From positions 1 through 41,527 of the forward strand of contig NZ_QXGH01000049.1 of NCBI RefSeq assembly GCF_003515065.1: 41,527 nt of DNA, in the 5' to 3' direction. Below are positions 34,309-41,527 of this stretch, in pieces (position 1 is the stretch's first letter; every line of letters begins with the position of its first letter). The notes below the pieces were generated by a model. It searched no databases and had not been told where the DNA came from. It saw nothing but the letters and a program-made list of their open reading frames with translations. A program made the position numbers and the translations under genes. The stretch is from Nocardioides immobilis. Its GTDB lineage: Bacteria > Actinomycetota > Actinomycetes > Propionibacteriales > Nocardioidaceae.

Positions 34309-37300
34309 CCGCGACGCCGGTCGCCGAGCCCACCGCGGAGCGACGCAACGCGGTGACCCCGACCCCCCGCTCCCCGGCCGACGTAGCCGAGGCACCACCC
34401 GTACTCACGCACGCCCCCAAGCCGCCAGCCGGGGAGGTCGTGGCGGCGCTGTCCGGTGAGGTGTACGGCGGGCTGGCGGCCGTCCAGGCCGAGTGGGATG
34501 CCGCGGGCGGCACCGTCCTGCTCAGTGGGCGGGCGCCGTTCCTCGACGTCACGGGGAGGGCGGGGTTCCGCGAGGACGGGTCTCTCGACGGGGCGGTCGA
34601 CCTGACCGCGCGGGCCGCGGTGCTCGGCCTGCGCGTGGCCGACTGCGCGTGGCAGGTCTCGGGGTGGCGTCCCGAGCAGGCGATCCCCGTTCCCCACGTG
34701 GAGCTGCGCGGTTCCACGGTCTCGGTGGACCTGGCGGGGCTCCCGGACGGCGCGGCGTGTGCGCCGGTGGAAGGGTTGGCCGCCCGCTCGGACGGCGCAA
34801 TCGTGACCGTCACCCTCCCTGGCGATGCGCTGCCGCCCGGCCAGCCCCTGAGCCCGCGCCTGCGGGAGGCGTTCCGCGGGCTGCTCGGCGTCGACCTCAC
34901 CGGCCTCGTCGTCCATCCGAACGCCGAGCTCGGTGGCGCACCGGCGTTCGTGTCCAACCGGGACCTGTTCTTCGCCCCGAGGATCTACGGCACCGACGAC
35001 CCCGCGGCGCTCGGTTTGCTCGACCAGGCGATCCGGGCCGCGCTGGCCGGGCTGGTCGGGTCGGTGGGCACGGTCGAGCCGCCTCCTCCGAGCGTCCCGC
35101 CTGCCGGCGAGGCGGGCCCGAAGGCCGAGACAACAGACGTACCGGCCACCCCTGCTGGCCCGATGCCCCCGACACCGGCCCCGCCCGTGCCCGGGACACC
35201 GGAGGGCGGACCGGCGGCGGCCCCGCCCGCCGCGACCGAAGCACCGGCAGACGCTGTCGCAGTCGAGGGCGCGCCCGACGGCGGGACCGAAGGTGAGGCC
35301 GAGGGTGAGGCCGAAGGTGAGGCACCCCCACCGGTCGAGGTGCTGATGCCTGAGGCGCCCACCCAGCTGACACCCGCTGCGGAGGCACGGGGCGGTGGGG
35401 TCGCGCGCAGTGCGCGTGGCGCGGCGCAGGCTGCCCGCGACCTTCCGACCGCCGACGAGAACGTCGGCGAGGCCCGTGGTGCGGTGGCCGAGCCCGCGGC
35501 CGAGACTGCTGCCCGCGCGCAGCACGCCCTGGCCACGCAGCTCGGGGAACGGACCCCGCCGAGCCCGGAGATCGTCGCGCTGGTCGACCGGATCCGGACC
35601 GCGATCCGCGAAAACCGCCCCGAGGACGAGGACAAGCTTCTCGAGACCGACCCGACGCAGGAGGCCCAGCAGGCCGGGGCCACCGTCACCGGGTCGGTGC
35701 AGGGCCAGGCCGACCAGGTGGCCGGCTCCTACCAGGCCATGAACTCCCCCCCGAGCGGGTCGCCGGCGCTCACCCCCACCCCGGTGGTCCCGCCGAGCCC
35801 GTCCTCCCCGGGCATGACCGCACCGGCGGCGCAGGCAGCGCCGGACCCCATCCCGCCGGAGAACCTCTCCCTGGACGCCGATGTCGCCGCCACGGACCAG
35901 CGGATCGCCGAGTCCGGCATCGACACCCGGGTCACCAAGGAGATACCCGACGGTCCGTTCGCCGAGGCCCGGGCGGCGCGCGGTGAGCTCGGCGAGGTCG
36001 CGCAGCAGACGCCGGCCGAGCTCGCAACCCAGCAGCAGCAGGCCATCGACAGCGCCCAGGCCGACATGGCCCAGCTACAGCTGCAGGCGGTCGCGGCCCT
36101 CCAGGCCTCCCGGGCGGACACGGTCGGGAAGGTCGGCGAGAAGCAGACCGGCATGGTCGACCACGAGCAGAACACTCGCGAGTCGGTGTCGAAACGGGCG
36201 CAGGGCATCTTCGACACCGCGCAGAAGGCCGTCGACCAGTTGTTGCAGCCGTTGCCCAAGACGGCGATCGCGCGCTGGGAGGCGGGGCTCACCAAGCTGT
36301 CGCAGTCCTTCCACGACTCCCTGGACCGGGTCAAGAAGTGGATCGACGAGCGCCACGAGGGGGTCGGCGGCACCATTCTCGCGATCGGCGACTACATCGG
36401 CGGGCTGCCGGACTGGGTCACCGACGAGTACAACCGGGCCGAGCGCGAGTTCGGCGACGGCGTCGGTGAGCTGCTGCTTTCCATCTCCAGCGACGTCAAC
36501 GGGGTCATCGCAGCCGCGCAGGCCATGGTGGAGGGAGCGCGCCGGGACATCGACGCGGCCTTCACGGAGATGGCGGCGGATTTCCCGGAGTGGGCGGTCC
36601 AGGAGAAGGCGCGCTTCAGCGGCCTGCTCGACGGCCTCGGCGCCAAGGTGACGCAGGCCCAGACCAGCTTCGTCAAGGACATCTCGAACCGCGCGGTCAC
36701 CGCGGTCAACGAGGCGCACGCCGAGGTTGAGGCCAAGCGCCAGGAGGCCGGCGGTCTCATCGGCCGGGTCGTGGCGGCCATCGAGGAGTTCATCGACGAC
36801 CCGGTGCGGGCGATCATCAACGGCCTGCTCCGGCTGGTGGGGATCCCACCCTCGGCGTTCTGGGCGCTCATCGAGAAGATCGGCCAGGTCATCTCGGACA
36901 TCGCCGACGACCCCGAGAGCTTCGTCAACAACCTCGTCGAGGGCCTCAAGCAGGGCTTCCAGGCGTTCTTCGACAACTTCGGCCAGCACGTCCTCAAGGG
37001 GTTCTGGGACTGGCTGTTCTCGGGGCTCGAGACGCCGATCCCGATGCCCAAGGACATGTCGGCGTCCTCGCTGTTCTCCTTCGCGCTCCAGCTGATGGGG
37101 ATCACCTGGCCGAAGGTCCGGGAGATCCTGGTCAAGCACATCGGGCCGACCGCCGTCGAGGTGATCGAGGCGGCCTGGCAGCTGATCTCGGTGCTGATCG
37201 AGCGCGGTCCCGAGGGGCTGGTCGAGCTGGTCAAGGAGCAGCTCACCCCCGAGAACATCGTGCAGACCATCCTCGAGGCCGCGGTGCAGTACCTCGTCGA

Positions 37301-39407
37301 GACGCTGATCAAGCAGGTCATCGTCCGGGTCATCGGGATGCTGAACCCGGTCGGCGCCATCGCGCAGGCGATCGACCTGATCTACCAGGTGTGCAAGTGG
37401 ATCTTCAACAACGCGGCCCGGATCTTCCGGTTCATCGAGGCCGTGGTCAACGGGCTAGCCGACGTGGTCGCCGGCAACGTCGGCGGGCTCGCGAAGAAGG
37501 TCGAGCAGGGCCTGGCGATGCTCATCCCGCCGGTCATCGACTTCCTGGCCGGCCTGCTGCACCTGGGCGAGCTGCCCAACGAGATCGCCGAGGTCATCAC
37601 CAAGCTCCAGGCCACGGTGCTCAAGGTCCTGGACCGGGTGATCGGCTTCCTCGCCGAGCGGGGCAAGGCGCTGCTGAAGAAGATGGGCCTCGGCGGCGAC
37701 GACAAGGAGAAGGGCAAGGGGGACGACGAGCTCGGGACCGATGTCCGGTTCAGCGCCGCGGGCGAAACCCACCGCCTGTTCGTTCAGCGAGAGGGCTCGC
37801 AGGCCGAGCTGATGGTCGCCTCGACACCGACCACGATCCCCGGCTGGATCTTCCGGTGGCAGGGGGCGCTCAAGGCCGGCAAGCCGGCAGAGGGTACGCC
37901 GGAGCGCGCCGAAGCCGAGACTTTGTTGGCCCAGGTCGACTCCGAGGCCGCGGCTGCGAACGCCGCAGCCACCGCGCTCGTGGCCGGGTTCGAGGCCGCG
38001 GAGCGGGTCCCGGCCACGGACCCGAACTACAAGGCACCCCCCGACGACTCCGGCGTCGAGTCGGCCGAGCACTCGATCGCGTCCAAGCTCGACCGCCTGT
38101 TCACGCTGTTCGGCGAGGACGACGCCAAGAAGCACCTCCAGGAGATCCGGGCAGCCTTCCCGGCCGCAGGCGCCGAGCGCGCCGCAGCCGTGCTGGAACG
38201 CTGGAAGCAGGACGTGATCGGGGTAGCGCGGGCCAAACCCCTCAACGGGGCCGAGGCCCCGGTGTGGGACGTCGCGTCGTTCACCGGGATGGTGCCCACC
38301 GAGGTGCTGGCGTCCAACGCCCACCAGATGGCGTTGCTGCCCTTCTACGAGCGACCCCAGCACCCACCGGTGCCGTCCCCAGGGTTCAGGGCGTACGCCC
38401 TGGAGGACACCGCCCCGGGTCACCAGGTCCGGGCGGCGTTCCTGCGGAGCCTCGGCACGCGGGTGGCAGCCAAGATGCGCGGAGACGCGATCGCCGCACT
38501 GGGCAGCACTGCCTCCGACGAAACCCTGGCTCGGATCCGCGCACTCTCCTACACCGCGGGCGTGGACCTGGGCTCCTTCGACTCCCCGTTCAAGCAGCCG
38601 GTCGAGGTGCTGGTCAAGGGAGTCTTCTCCAGCGCCGACTTCATGGCCCAGCTCGAACAGATCATCCAGGGCCCTCTTGCCGGAGTCTCCCTGGAGGAGG
38701 TCGCCGCAGCCACTGCCGCGAACAAGTCCACCAAGAAGTGGTTGAAGGAGAAATTGCGACAGGTGCACCTGGGGCAGCACGAGTGGATCCCGCGCAGCAT
38801 GCTGATGAAGGTCCTCGAGCTCGCGGCAGAGCTGCACAGCCGTAAAGAGACGGCCCAGGCAGTCGGCTGGGTGCGCCTGCTGGGCAGCTTGCGGAGCCCG
38901 ACGAACGCGGTGATCTTCACCCTCAGGTTCACCGAGGTGACCACGATTCGTGGCCCGGGCAAGGTGGAGACTCGCGTCATCCCCCACGTCGAGGCGCATG
39001 CGAGCGACCTCTCGTACGACAAGGCGGGCGACCGGATCCAGCCCATCGCCTCGGCGAGCCGGAGCCGGAAGGGCCGGCCCCAGTCGCTTCGCGGTGGCGG
39101 ACTGACCGTCGGGACCGGTGACTTCCACGAAAACTTGCGGGCCTTCTGGCGCGACAACGCACCGTCGATGACGCCGGCTGCGTGGGTCGACGCGTTGCTC
39201 GCCTACCTGCCCGACATCATGTACATCGGCGAGGCGCCGGAGCTCGACCAGGCGGCCTTGGAGACGCCTCTCGGCCTGTACGTCACCCTCCCGAGCGGAG
39301 CGCGGGAAGCCAAAATGACCGTCGGTGAGTTCATCGAGTTCGCGCGTGCCCGCTGGGTCGAGATCCAGAGGGAATTCAACCAGGCAAAGAACGGACTGCC
39401 CCAATGA
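34305..39407 (+). CDS. 1700-residue multidomain eCIS protein with degenerate DUF4157 domain; payload candidate
   Basis: The GTG at 34305 overlaps the ATPase stop; the upstream open frame is inside that gene. Residues ~47-180 are beta-rich and unassigned. Residues ~182-250 resemble DUF4157 (eCIS core): LREAFRGLLGVDLTGLVVHP (His204), FVSNRDLFFAPRIYG, LGLLDQAIRAAL. At the position of the usual HELxH zinc motif the sequence reads QAIRA (241-245), so it cannot be a metalloprotease. Residues ~255-560 are Pro/Ala/Glu-rich linkers with a small tandem repeat. Residues ~560-1125 are long amphipathic helices. A lysine-rich hinge (GGDDKEKGKGDDE, ~1130-1142) separates a C-terminal region (~1146-1700) of unknown fold with QHEWIPRSM (His1492) and DFHENLRAFW. 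The design suggests an N-terminal particle-loading part plus a variable C-terminal effector. A tape-measure role for the helical part is an alternative. Confidence 0.8.
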   Translation: MTATPVAEPTAERRNAVTPTPRSPADVAEAPPVLTHAPKPPAGEVVAALSGEVYGGLAAVQAEWDAAGGTVLLSGRAPFLDVTGRAGFREDGSLDGAVDLTARAAVLGLRVADCAWQVSGWRPEQAIPVPHVELRGSTVSVDLAGLPDGAACAPVEGLAARSDGAIVTVTLPGDALPPGQPLSPRLREAFRGLLGVDLTGLVVHPNAELGGAPAFVSNRDLFFAPRIYGTDDPAALGLLDQAIRAALAGLVGSVGTVEPPPPSVPPAGEAGPKAETTDVPATPAGPMPPTPAPPVPGTPEGGPAAAPPAATEAPADAVAVEGAPDGGTEGEAEGEAEGEAPPPVEVLMPEAPTQLTPAAEARGGGVARSARGAAQAARDLPTADENVGEARGAVAEPAAETAARAQHALATQLGERTPPSPEIVALVDRIRTAIRENRPEDEDKLLETDPTQEAQQAGATVTGSVQGQADQVAGSYQAMNSPPSGSPALTPTPVVPPSPSSPGMTAPAAQAAPDPIPPENLSLDADVAATDQRIAESGIDTRVTKEIPDGPFAEARAARGELGEVAQQTPAELATQQQQAIDSAQADMAQLQLQAVAALQASRADTVGKVGEKQTGMVDHEQNTRESVSKRAQGIFDTAQKAVDQLLQPLPKTAIARWEAGLTKLSQSFHDSLDRVKKWIDERHEGVGGTILAIGDYIGGLPDWVTDEYNRAEREFGDGVGELLLSISSDVNGVIAAAQAMVEGARRDIDAAFTEMAADFPEWAVQEKARFSGLLDGLGAKVTQAQTSFVKDISNRAVTAVNEAHAEVEAKRQEAGGLIGRVVAAIEEFIDDPVRAIINGLLRLVGIPPSAFWALIEKIGQVISDIADDPESFVNNLVEGLKQGFQAFFDNFGQHVLKGFWDWLFSGLETPIPMPKDMSASSLFSFALQLMGITWPKVREILVKHIGPTAVEVIEAAWQLISVLIERGPEGLVELVKEQLTPENIVQTILEAAVQYLVETLIKQVIVRVIGMLNPVGAIAQAIDLIYQVCKWIFNNAARIFRFIEAVVNGLADVVAGNVGGLAKKVEQGLAMLIPPVIDFLAGLLHLGELPNEIAEVITKLQATVLKVLDRVIGFLAERGKALLKKMGLGGDDKEKGKGDDELGTDVRFSAAGETHRLFVQREGSQAELMVASTPTTIPGWIFRWQGALKAGKPAEGTPERAEAETLLAQVDSEAAAANAAATALVAGFEAAERVPATDPNYKAPPDDSGVESAEHSIASKLDRLFTLFGEDDAKKHLQEIRAAFPAAGAERAAAVLERWKQDVIGVARAKPLNGAEAPVWDVASFTGMVPTEVLASNAHQMALLPFYERPQHPPVPSPGFRAYALEDTAPGHQVRAAFLRSLGTRVAAKMRGDAIAALGSTASDETLARIRALSYTAGVDLGSFDSPFKQPVEVLVKGVFSSADFMAQLEQIIQGPLAGVSLEEVAAATAANKSTKKWLKEKLRQVHLGQHEWIPRSMLMKVLELAAELHSRKETAQAVGWVRLLGSLRSPTNAVIFTLRFTEVTTIRGPGKVETRVIPHVEAHASDLSYDKAGDRIQPIASASRSRKGRPQSLRGGGLTVGTGDFHENLRAFWRDNAPSMTPAAWVDALLAYLPDIMYIGEAPELDQAALETPLGLYVTLPSGAREAKMTVGEFIEFARARWVEIQREFNQAKNGLPQ
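35289..35324 (+). repeat. Three 12-base tandem repeats encoding Glu-Gly-Glu-Ala
   Basis: Units GAAGGTGAGGCC, GAGGGTGAGGCC and GAAGGTGAGGCA follow each other at 35289, 35301 and 35313. They encode EGEA three times in the acidic linker of the 1700-residue protein. Such short in-frame repeats change copy number easily and would alter linker length without breaking the frame. Confidence 0.7.
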
Positions 39408-39655
39408 CCACTCACGACGACGCCGGACCCGCGACCCGGTGGCTGGCTGAGCGGGCCGGCGTACCGCCGCACGAGCTCGTCGCCAACCCGGGTCTCCTCG
39501 CGCGCGCCCTCGCCGAGGCGGCTCAGGACCCGGACGCCGCCGCCGAGCTGCGGTCGCGGCTGTCGGAGGAACCCACCCCGGCTCAGCGGTTCGAGGCGAC
39601 GGTGGCCCGAGCACTGCGAGGCCAGGCAGAGCGGCTCCGCCGCCCGCCCGATTGA
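39404..39655 (+). CDS. Small protein, 83 residues, last gene of the eCIS operon
   Basis: The ATG at 39404 overlaps the 1700-residue gene's stop (ATGA). The protein is helical and rich in Ala, Arg and Glu: ATRWLAERAGVPPHELVAN, ALAEAAQDPDAAAELRSRLS, then AQRFEATVARALRGQ and a basic end. There is no membrane segment or Cys. Strict coupling to the payload candidate makes it a possible chaperone, adaptor or immunity protein. I do not recognise the family, and position is the only evidence for a role. Confidence 0.65.
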   Translation: MTTHDDAGPATRWLAERAGVPPHELVANPGLLARALAEAAQDPDAAAELRSRLSEEPTPAQRFEATVARALRGQAERLRRPPD

Positions 39656-39997
39656 CCGGGACCTTCACCCCCACTTTATGGCGAGCGCCCCGGGGGGAGA
39701 GTGCATACCCGAATCCACAAACCACGACGTCGTCGCTCAAACCACCGTCGGCCCGCTCGACCCACCGCTTCGCTCCCGGCGACGTAGGTACTTGGTCCGT
39801 TGGCTCGCCAGAGCTATCTCGCGCCACGGTGCAGGCAGGCGACCAGCGAATCCTGGTTGGGGCTGAGGGGATGTCCTACGCCGCCGGCATACAGTGGGCA
39901 GGTGGACGAAGACCGTGACCAGTCCGTCCAGGGACCTAAACGTGCCGTCCGCGCCGTGCGGCACGCCTCGCCGTTCGGTCGGACCTCCAACTAGGAC
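39656..39997. other. 342 bases without a convincing gene, end of the eCIS operon
   Basis: Frames here are short and composed of Pro/Ser/Arg-rich sequence. A GC-rich block near 39686-39698 (GCGCCCCGGGGGG) can fold weakly but is not a clear terminator. The frame from 39652 would overlap the previous stop but reads like noncoding sequence. I see no repeats or attachment site. Confidence 0.4.
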
Positions 39998-40478
39998 TTG
40001 GAGTTGTGGCGTCACTTCGCGGCGTTCGGCGGGGAGGGCAAGAACCGCATGGTAACCGTGACCTCATGGCTCCTCGGCCTTTCCTCCGCACTGCTCTGGT
40101 ACGTGATCTCGCGGTCGATCGGCGACCGCGGTGTGCGCCTGGACGAGCCGGAGCGTGCCCTGGTCACCGCCTCGGTGGGCATGGTCGTCTCAGCGACCGC
40201 GGGATACGTAGCGTTGCTCTACGCCGGCTATGCAAACCAGAACTGGCACCGCGCGGACTCGATCGCGGAAAACAACCGGTGGCGCGACCTCCTCCCGGAC
40301 TATCCCGACCCGCAGATCACCGGCTTCCTGAACAAGAGAGCCATTTGCCTGGTCGCCGCCACGCTTGCCGGGTAAGGCACTGGCACCGATCCTCAAGGTC
40401 TTCTTCGCGTTATCCAGCGCCTTTCTCTTGGCCCACGGCGTGGTCCTGGTCGCTGCTGCAGTCGGTCTGGAGAACTGA
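39998..40478 (+). pseudogene. Membrane protein gene interrupted by a one-base frameshift
   Basis: The frame starts at TTG 39998 (TTG 40004 is also possible) and encodes membrane helices: VTSWLLGLSSALLWYVIS (~19-36) and VTASVGMVVSATAGYVALLY (~56-75). A polar part follows (NWHRADSIAENNRWRDLLPD), then a third helix starts (KRAICLVAATLAG). It stops at TAA 40373-40375. Removing one G from the GGG at 40370-40372 lets the frame continue GKALAPILKVFFALSSAFLL, then AHGVVLVAAAVGLEN, to TGA at 40476-40478. That restores a fourth helix and a ~159-residue protein. The shift may be a true mutation or a sequencing error in the G run. A strong hairpin follows. Family not recognised. Confidence 0.7.
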
Positions 40479-40509
40479 TATGGAGTGACCCCTTGTCAAG
40501 GGCAGGGTG

Positions 40510-40553
40510 AGGCGCCCGTCCGGGGGATTGCTCTTCCCCCGGGGCGGGCGCCT
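40510..40553 (+). terminator. Strong hairpin terminator after the membrane-protein gene
   Basis: The arms AGGCGCCCG (40510-40518) and CGGGCGCCT (40545-40553) are perfectly complementary, and inside them CCGGGGG (40520-40526) pairs with CCCCCGG (40536-40542). The loop is ATTGCTCTT. It starts 32 bases after the TGA at 40478. No U-run follows, which is common for hairpin terminators in high-GC actinobacteria. Confidence 0.75.
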
Positions 40554-41400
40554 CTGGCCTTGTCGACCTGGTCGGTGGTCAGCGTGTCGTTGGCGACGTG
40601 CGGTCAGACTGATATGCGCGGGTTGGGTACCACAGGACGGTGCGTTCGGCAGGAGCGGACCGCGTGTCTAGGGGCGAGCGTCGCCACCGCGAAGGGGTGA
40701 GGCTGCTCATAGTTCTGGCGCGGGTCGCTCCACGCGCTGCTACCGCCGCGGGGTCGACGAGGCCGGCTCGAGGGTCAGTCGTCCATCACGGCCAGGGACC
40801 AGCACCAGACCGGCACACACAATCTGACCCAACCTCCAAGTACTCGTCATGGTCGAGCGGCGCTAGACGTACGGCCCGGGCCGGCCGCCGTCGGCTCACG
40901 GGCGAACAGTAGTGTCGGGTCGGCAGTTCCGCTCGGCGGCGGCGCATCATTCTGGGCTGGAATGGGCGCAGCAGTTCCGGTCAGGGAACCTCCCACGGGA
41001 ACGACGCAGGCCAGCGTGCCTGCGCCTCTGGCCGGTGTCCGTTTAGCCCGTCCGGTGATGTGTTCCGGTGAAGGGGCCCTATTCGGACGGGCCGCCGTGG
41101 CCGCGAGGCGGGGCCCATCGCCTACCGTGACGACGAGCCACTGATCGACCGATCTCGCCAAACTGTCCCGCGGGCGCGTCGTCAATCTTCCTTGCATCTC
41201 GACAACCCGGCAGGTCGCCGAAGCTCGGCCCGGTAGGCCTCGGATCGGGCCGAGTCGTCGTAAGAGGCACTCAGAAGGCTTCCTGACGCCACTTCGGACC
41301 CGATTCGGGCGTTGTTTTCGCGCGGCAGGCGCGTGGAGTTCTCTCAGAGTGATTCTGAGCGAAAGTGGGGTCAGCGGGCTGGACCCTCGTGATCGGGCCT
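40554..41400. other. About 0.85 kb without a convincing gene
   Basis: Open frames on both strands are Arg/Pro/Ser-rich and lack ribosome sites. The minus-strand frame that begins in the insertion-sequence end (41437) reads through noncoding sequence. I see no RNA gene, clear repeat or gene fragment. The stretch lies between the terminator and the insertion-sequence end. Confidence 0.4.
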
Positions 41401-41419
41401 TGTCCGTGGCCATGAAAAA

Positions 41420-41460
41420 GTCCCCACTGGTGGCCAAGTCGAGGTCCCCACTGGTGGCCA
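41420..41460 (+). repeat. Two 17-base direct repeats in the insertion-sequence end
   Basis: GTCCCCACTGGTGGCCA occurs at 41420-41436 and 41444-41460, 24 bases apart from start to start. GTCCCCACC at 41469 is a partial third copy at 25 bases. Such spaced repeats are probable transposase-binding sites. Confidence 0.85.
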
Positions 41461-41511
41461 GATAGAAGTCCCCACCCTTCGCGTCGTGTCGTAACCGACG
41501 GAGGGCCCTGC

Positions 41512-41527
41512 GTGGTGACGGTGGCGG
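41512..41527 (+). CDS. istA: Probable istA transposase start, partial
   Basis: GTG at 41512 follows GGAGGG and reads M-V-T-V-A before the window ends. This agrees with the usual MVTV opening of IS21-family IstA transposases. Only five codons are visible, so the call depends on the flanking repeats. Confidence 0.45.

Larger units (their letters stand above)
41401..41527 (+). mobile_element. Left end of a probable IS21-family insertion sequence, cut by the window edge
   Basis: The stretch contains repeated copies of GTCCCCACTGGTGGCCA and a partial third copy before a short leader and a likely istA start. Multiple internal repeats at each end are a known IS21-family feature, and the frame beginning at the right edge fits IstA. 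The outer boundary is uncertain; TGTCCGTGGCCATGAAAAAG at 41401 is a candidate tip. The other end is outside the window, so target duplication cannot be seen. Confidence 0.55.

Noticed and set aside
34305..35060. Active zinc metalloprotease in the DUF4157-like region
   Set aside because: The HExxH position reads QAIRA, so the zinc ligands and the catalytic Glu are absent.
37455..39827. Minus-strand open frame of about 790 codons opposite the end of the 1700-residue gene
   Set aside because: Mirror frame with low-complexity composition; the plus-strand protein has regular helices and a coupled downstream gene.
39652..39918. Plus-strand frame overlapping the last eCIS stop
   Set aside because: The stop/start overlap is tempting, but the composition is noncoding-like and no ribosome site is present.
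40847..41437. Minus-strand frame of 196 codons starting inside the insertion-sequence repeats
   Set aside because: The start lies in the repeats of the IS end and the rest is Arg/Pro/Ala-rich without motif.
1..41527. CRISPR array, tRNA or rRNA genes
   Set aside because: No regularly spaced long repeats with variable spacers and no cloverleaf-forming or ribosomal RNA sequence were seen by eye. The only periodic array is the short 11-base one at 16318.

Overview
The window is high-GC DNA with many GTG starts, stop/start overlaps (GTGA, ATGA), strong AGGAGG sites and a SARP/BTAD-type regulator. This points to an actinobacterium (Actinomycetota). The genus cannot be fixed from this piece.

Layout. 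(1) 1-3.4 kb: two genes of unknown function, one soluble on the plus strand and one membrane-anchored on the minus strand. (2) 3.66-4.0 kb: a frameshifted, truncated serine-recombinase remnant, a scar of a mobile element. (3) 4.08-12.04 kb: a tightly overlapped four-gene operon. It encodes a CHAT (caspase-like) protease fused to a degenerate SIR2-like domain, a membrane-tethered STAND NTPase, a subtilisin (S8)-CHAT double-protease fusion, and an alpha/beta-hydrolase. This looks like an NTPase-gated proteolytic conflict or regulated-cell-death module. (4) 12.04-15.17 kb: a decayed zone with gene relics (a DoxX fragment and frameshifted ORFs), a small hypothetical gene and a minus-strand hypothetical gene. 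(5) 15.17-39.66 kb: a complete extracellular/cytoplasmic contractile injection system (eCIS, Afp/PVC-like). It starts with a small membrane protein and a BTAD regulator. Next comes an array of four heptamers at exact 11-bp spacing that looks like the regulator's binding site. The structural operon follows: a small protein, DUF4255 tail terminator, an unknown protein, sheath, two tube proteins, DUF5908, LysM baseplate protein, VgrG-like spike, PAAR tip, gp25, two large baseplate proteins (Afp11- and Afp12-like), a tail protein I-like protein, a Cys/His-rich fibre-like protein, CIS tape-measure-family protein and AAA+ ATPase. It closes with a 1700-residue multidomain protein with a degenerate DUF4157 (eCIS core) domain, and a small last gene. 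(6) 40.0-40.5 kb: a frameshifted membrane-protein gene followed by a strong hairpin. (7) 41.4 kb to the end: the left end and first codons of what looks like an IS21-family element.

How it may work together. The regulator probably switches on the particle operon through the repeat array. The spike, baseplate, tube, sheath and terminator assemble a phage-tail-like nanomachine, and the AAA+ protein acts in assembly. The 1700-residue protein is the best payload candidate; a length-determining role is possible. The CHAT/SIR2/STAND/S8 module lies about 3 kb upstream on the same strand. A shared role in programmed cell death or defence is attractive, but the two are separated by decayed DNA and a functional link is inference only.
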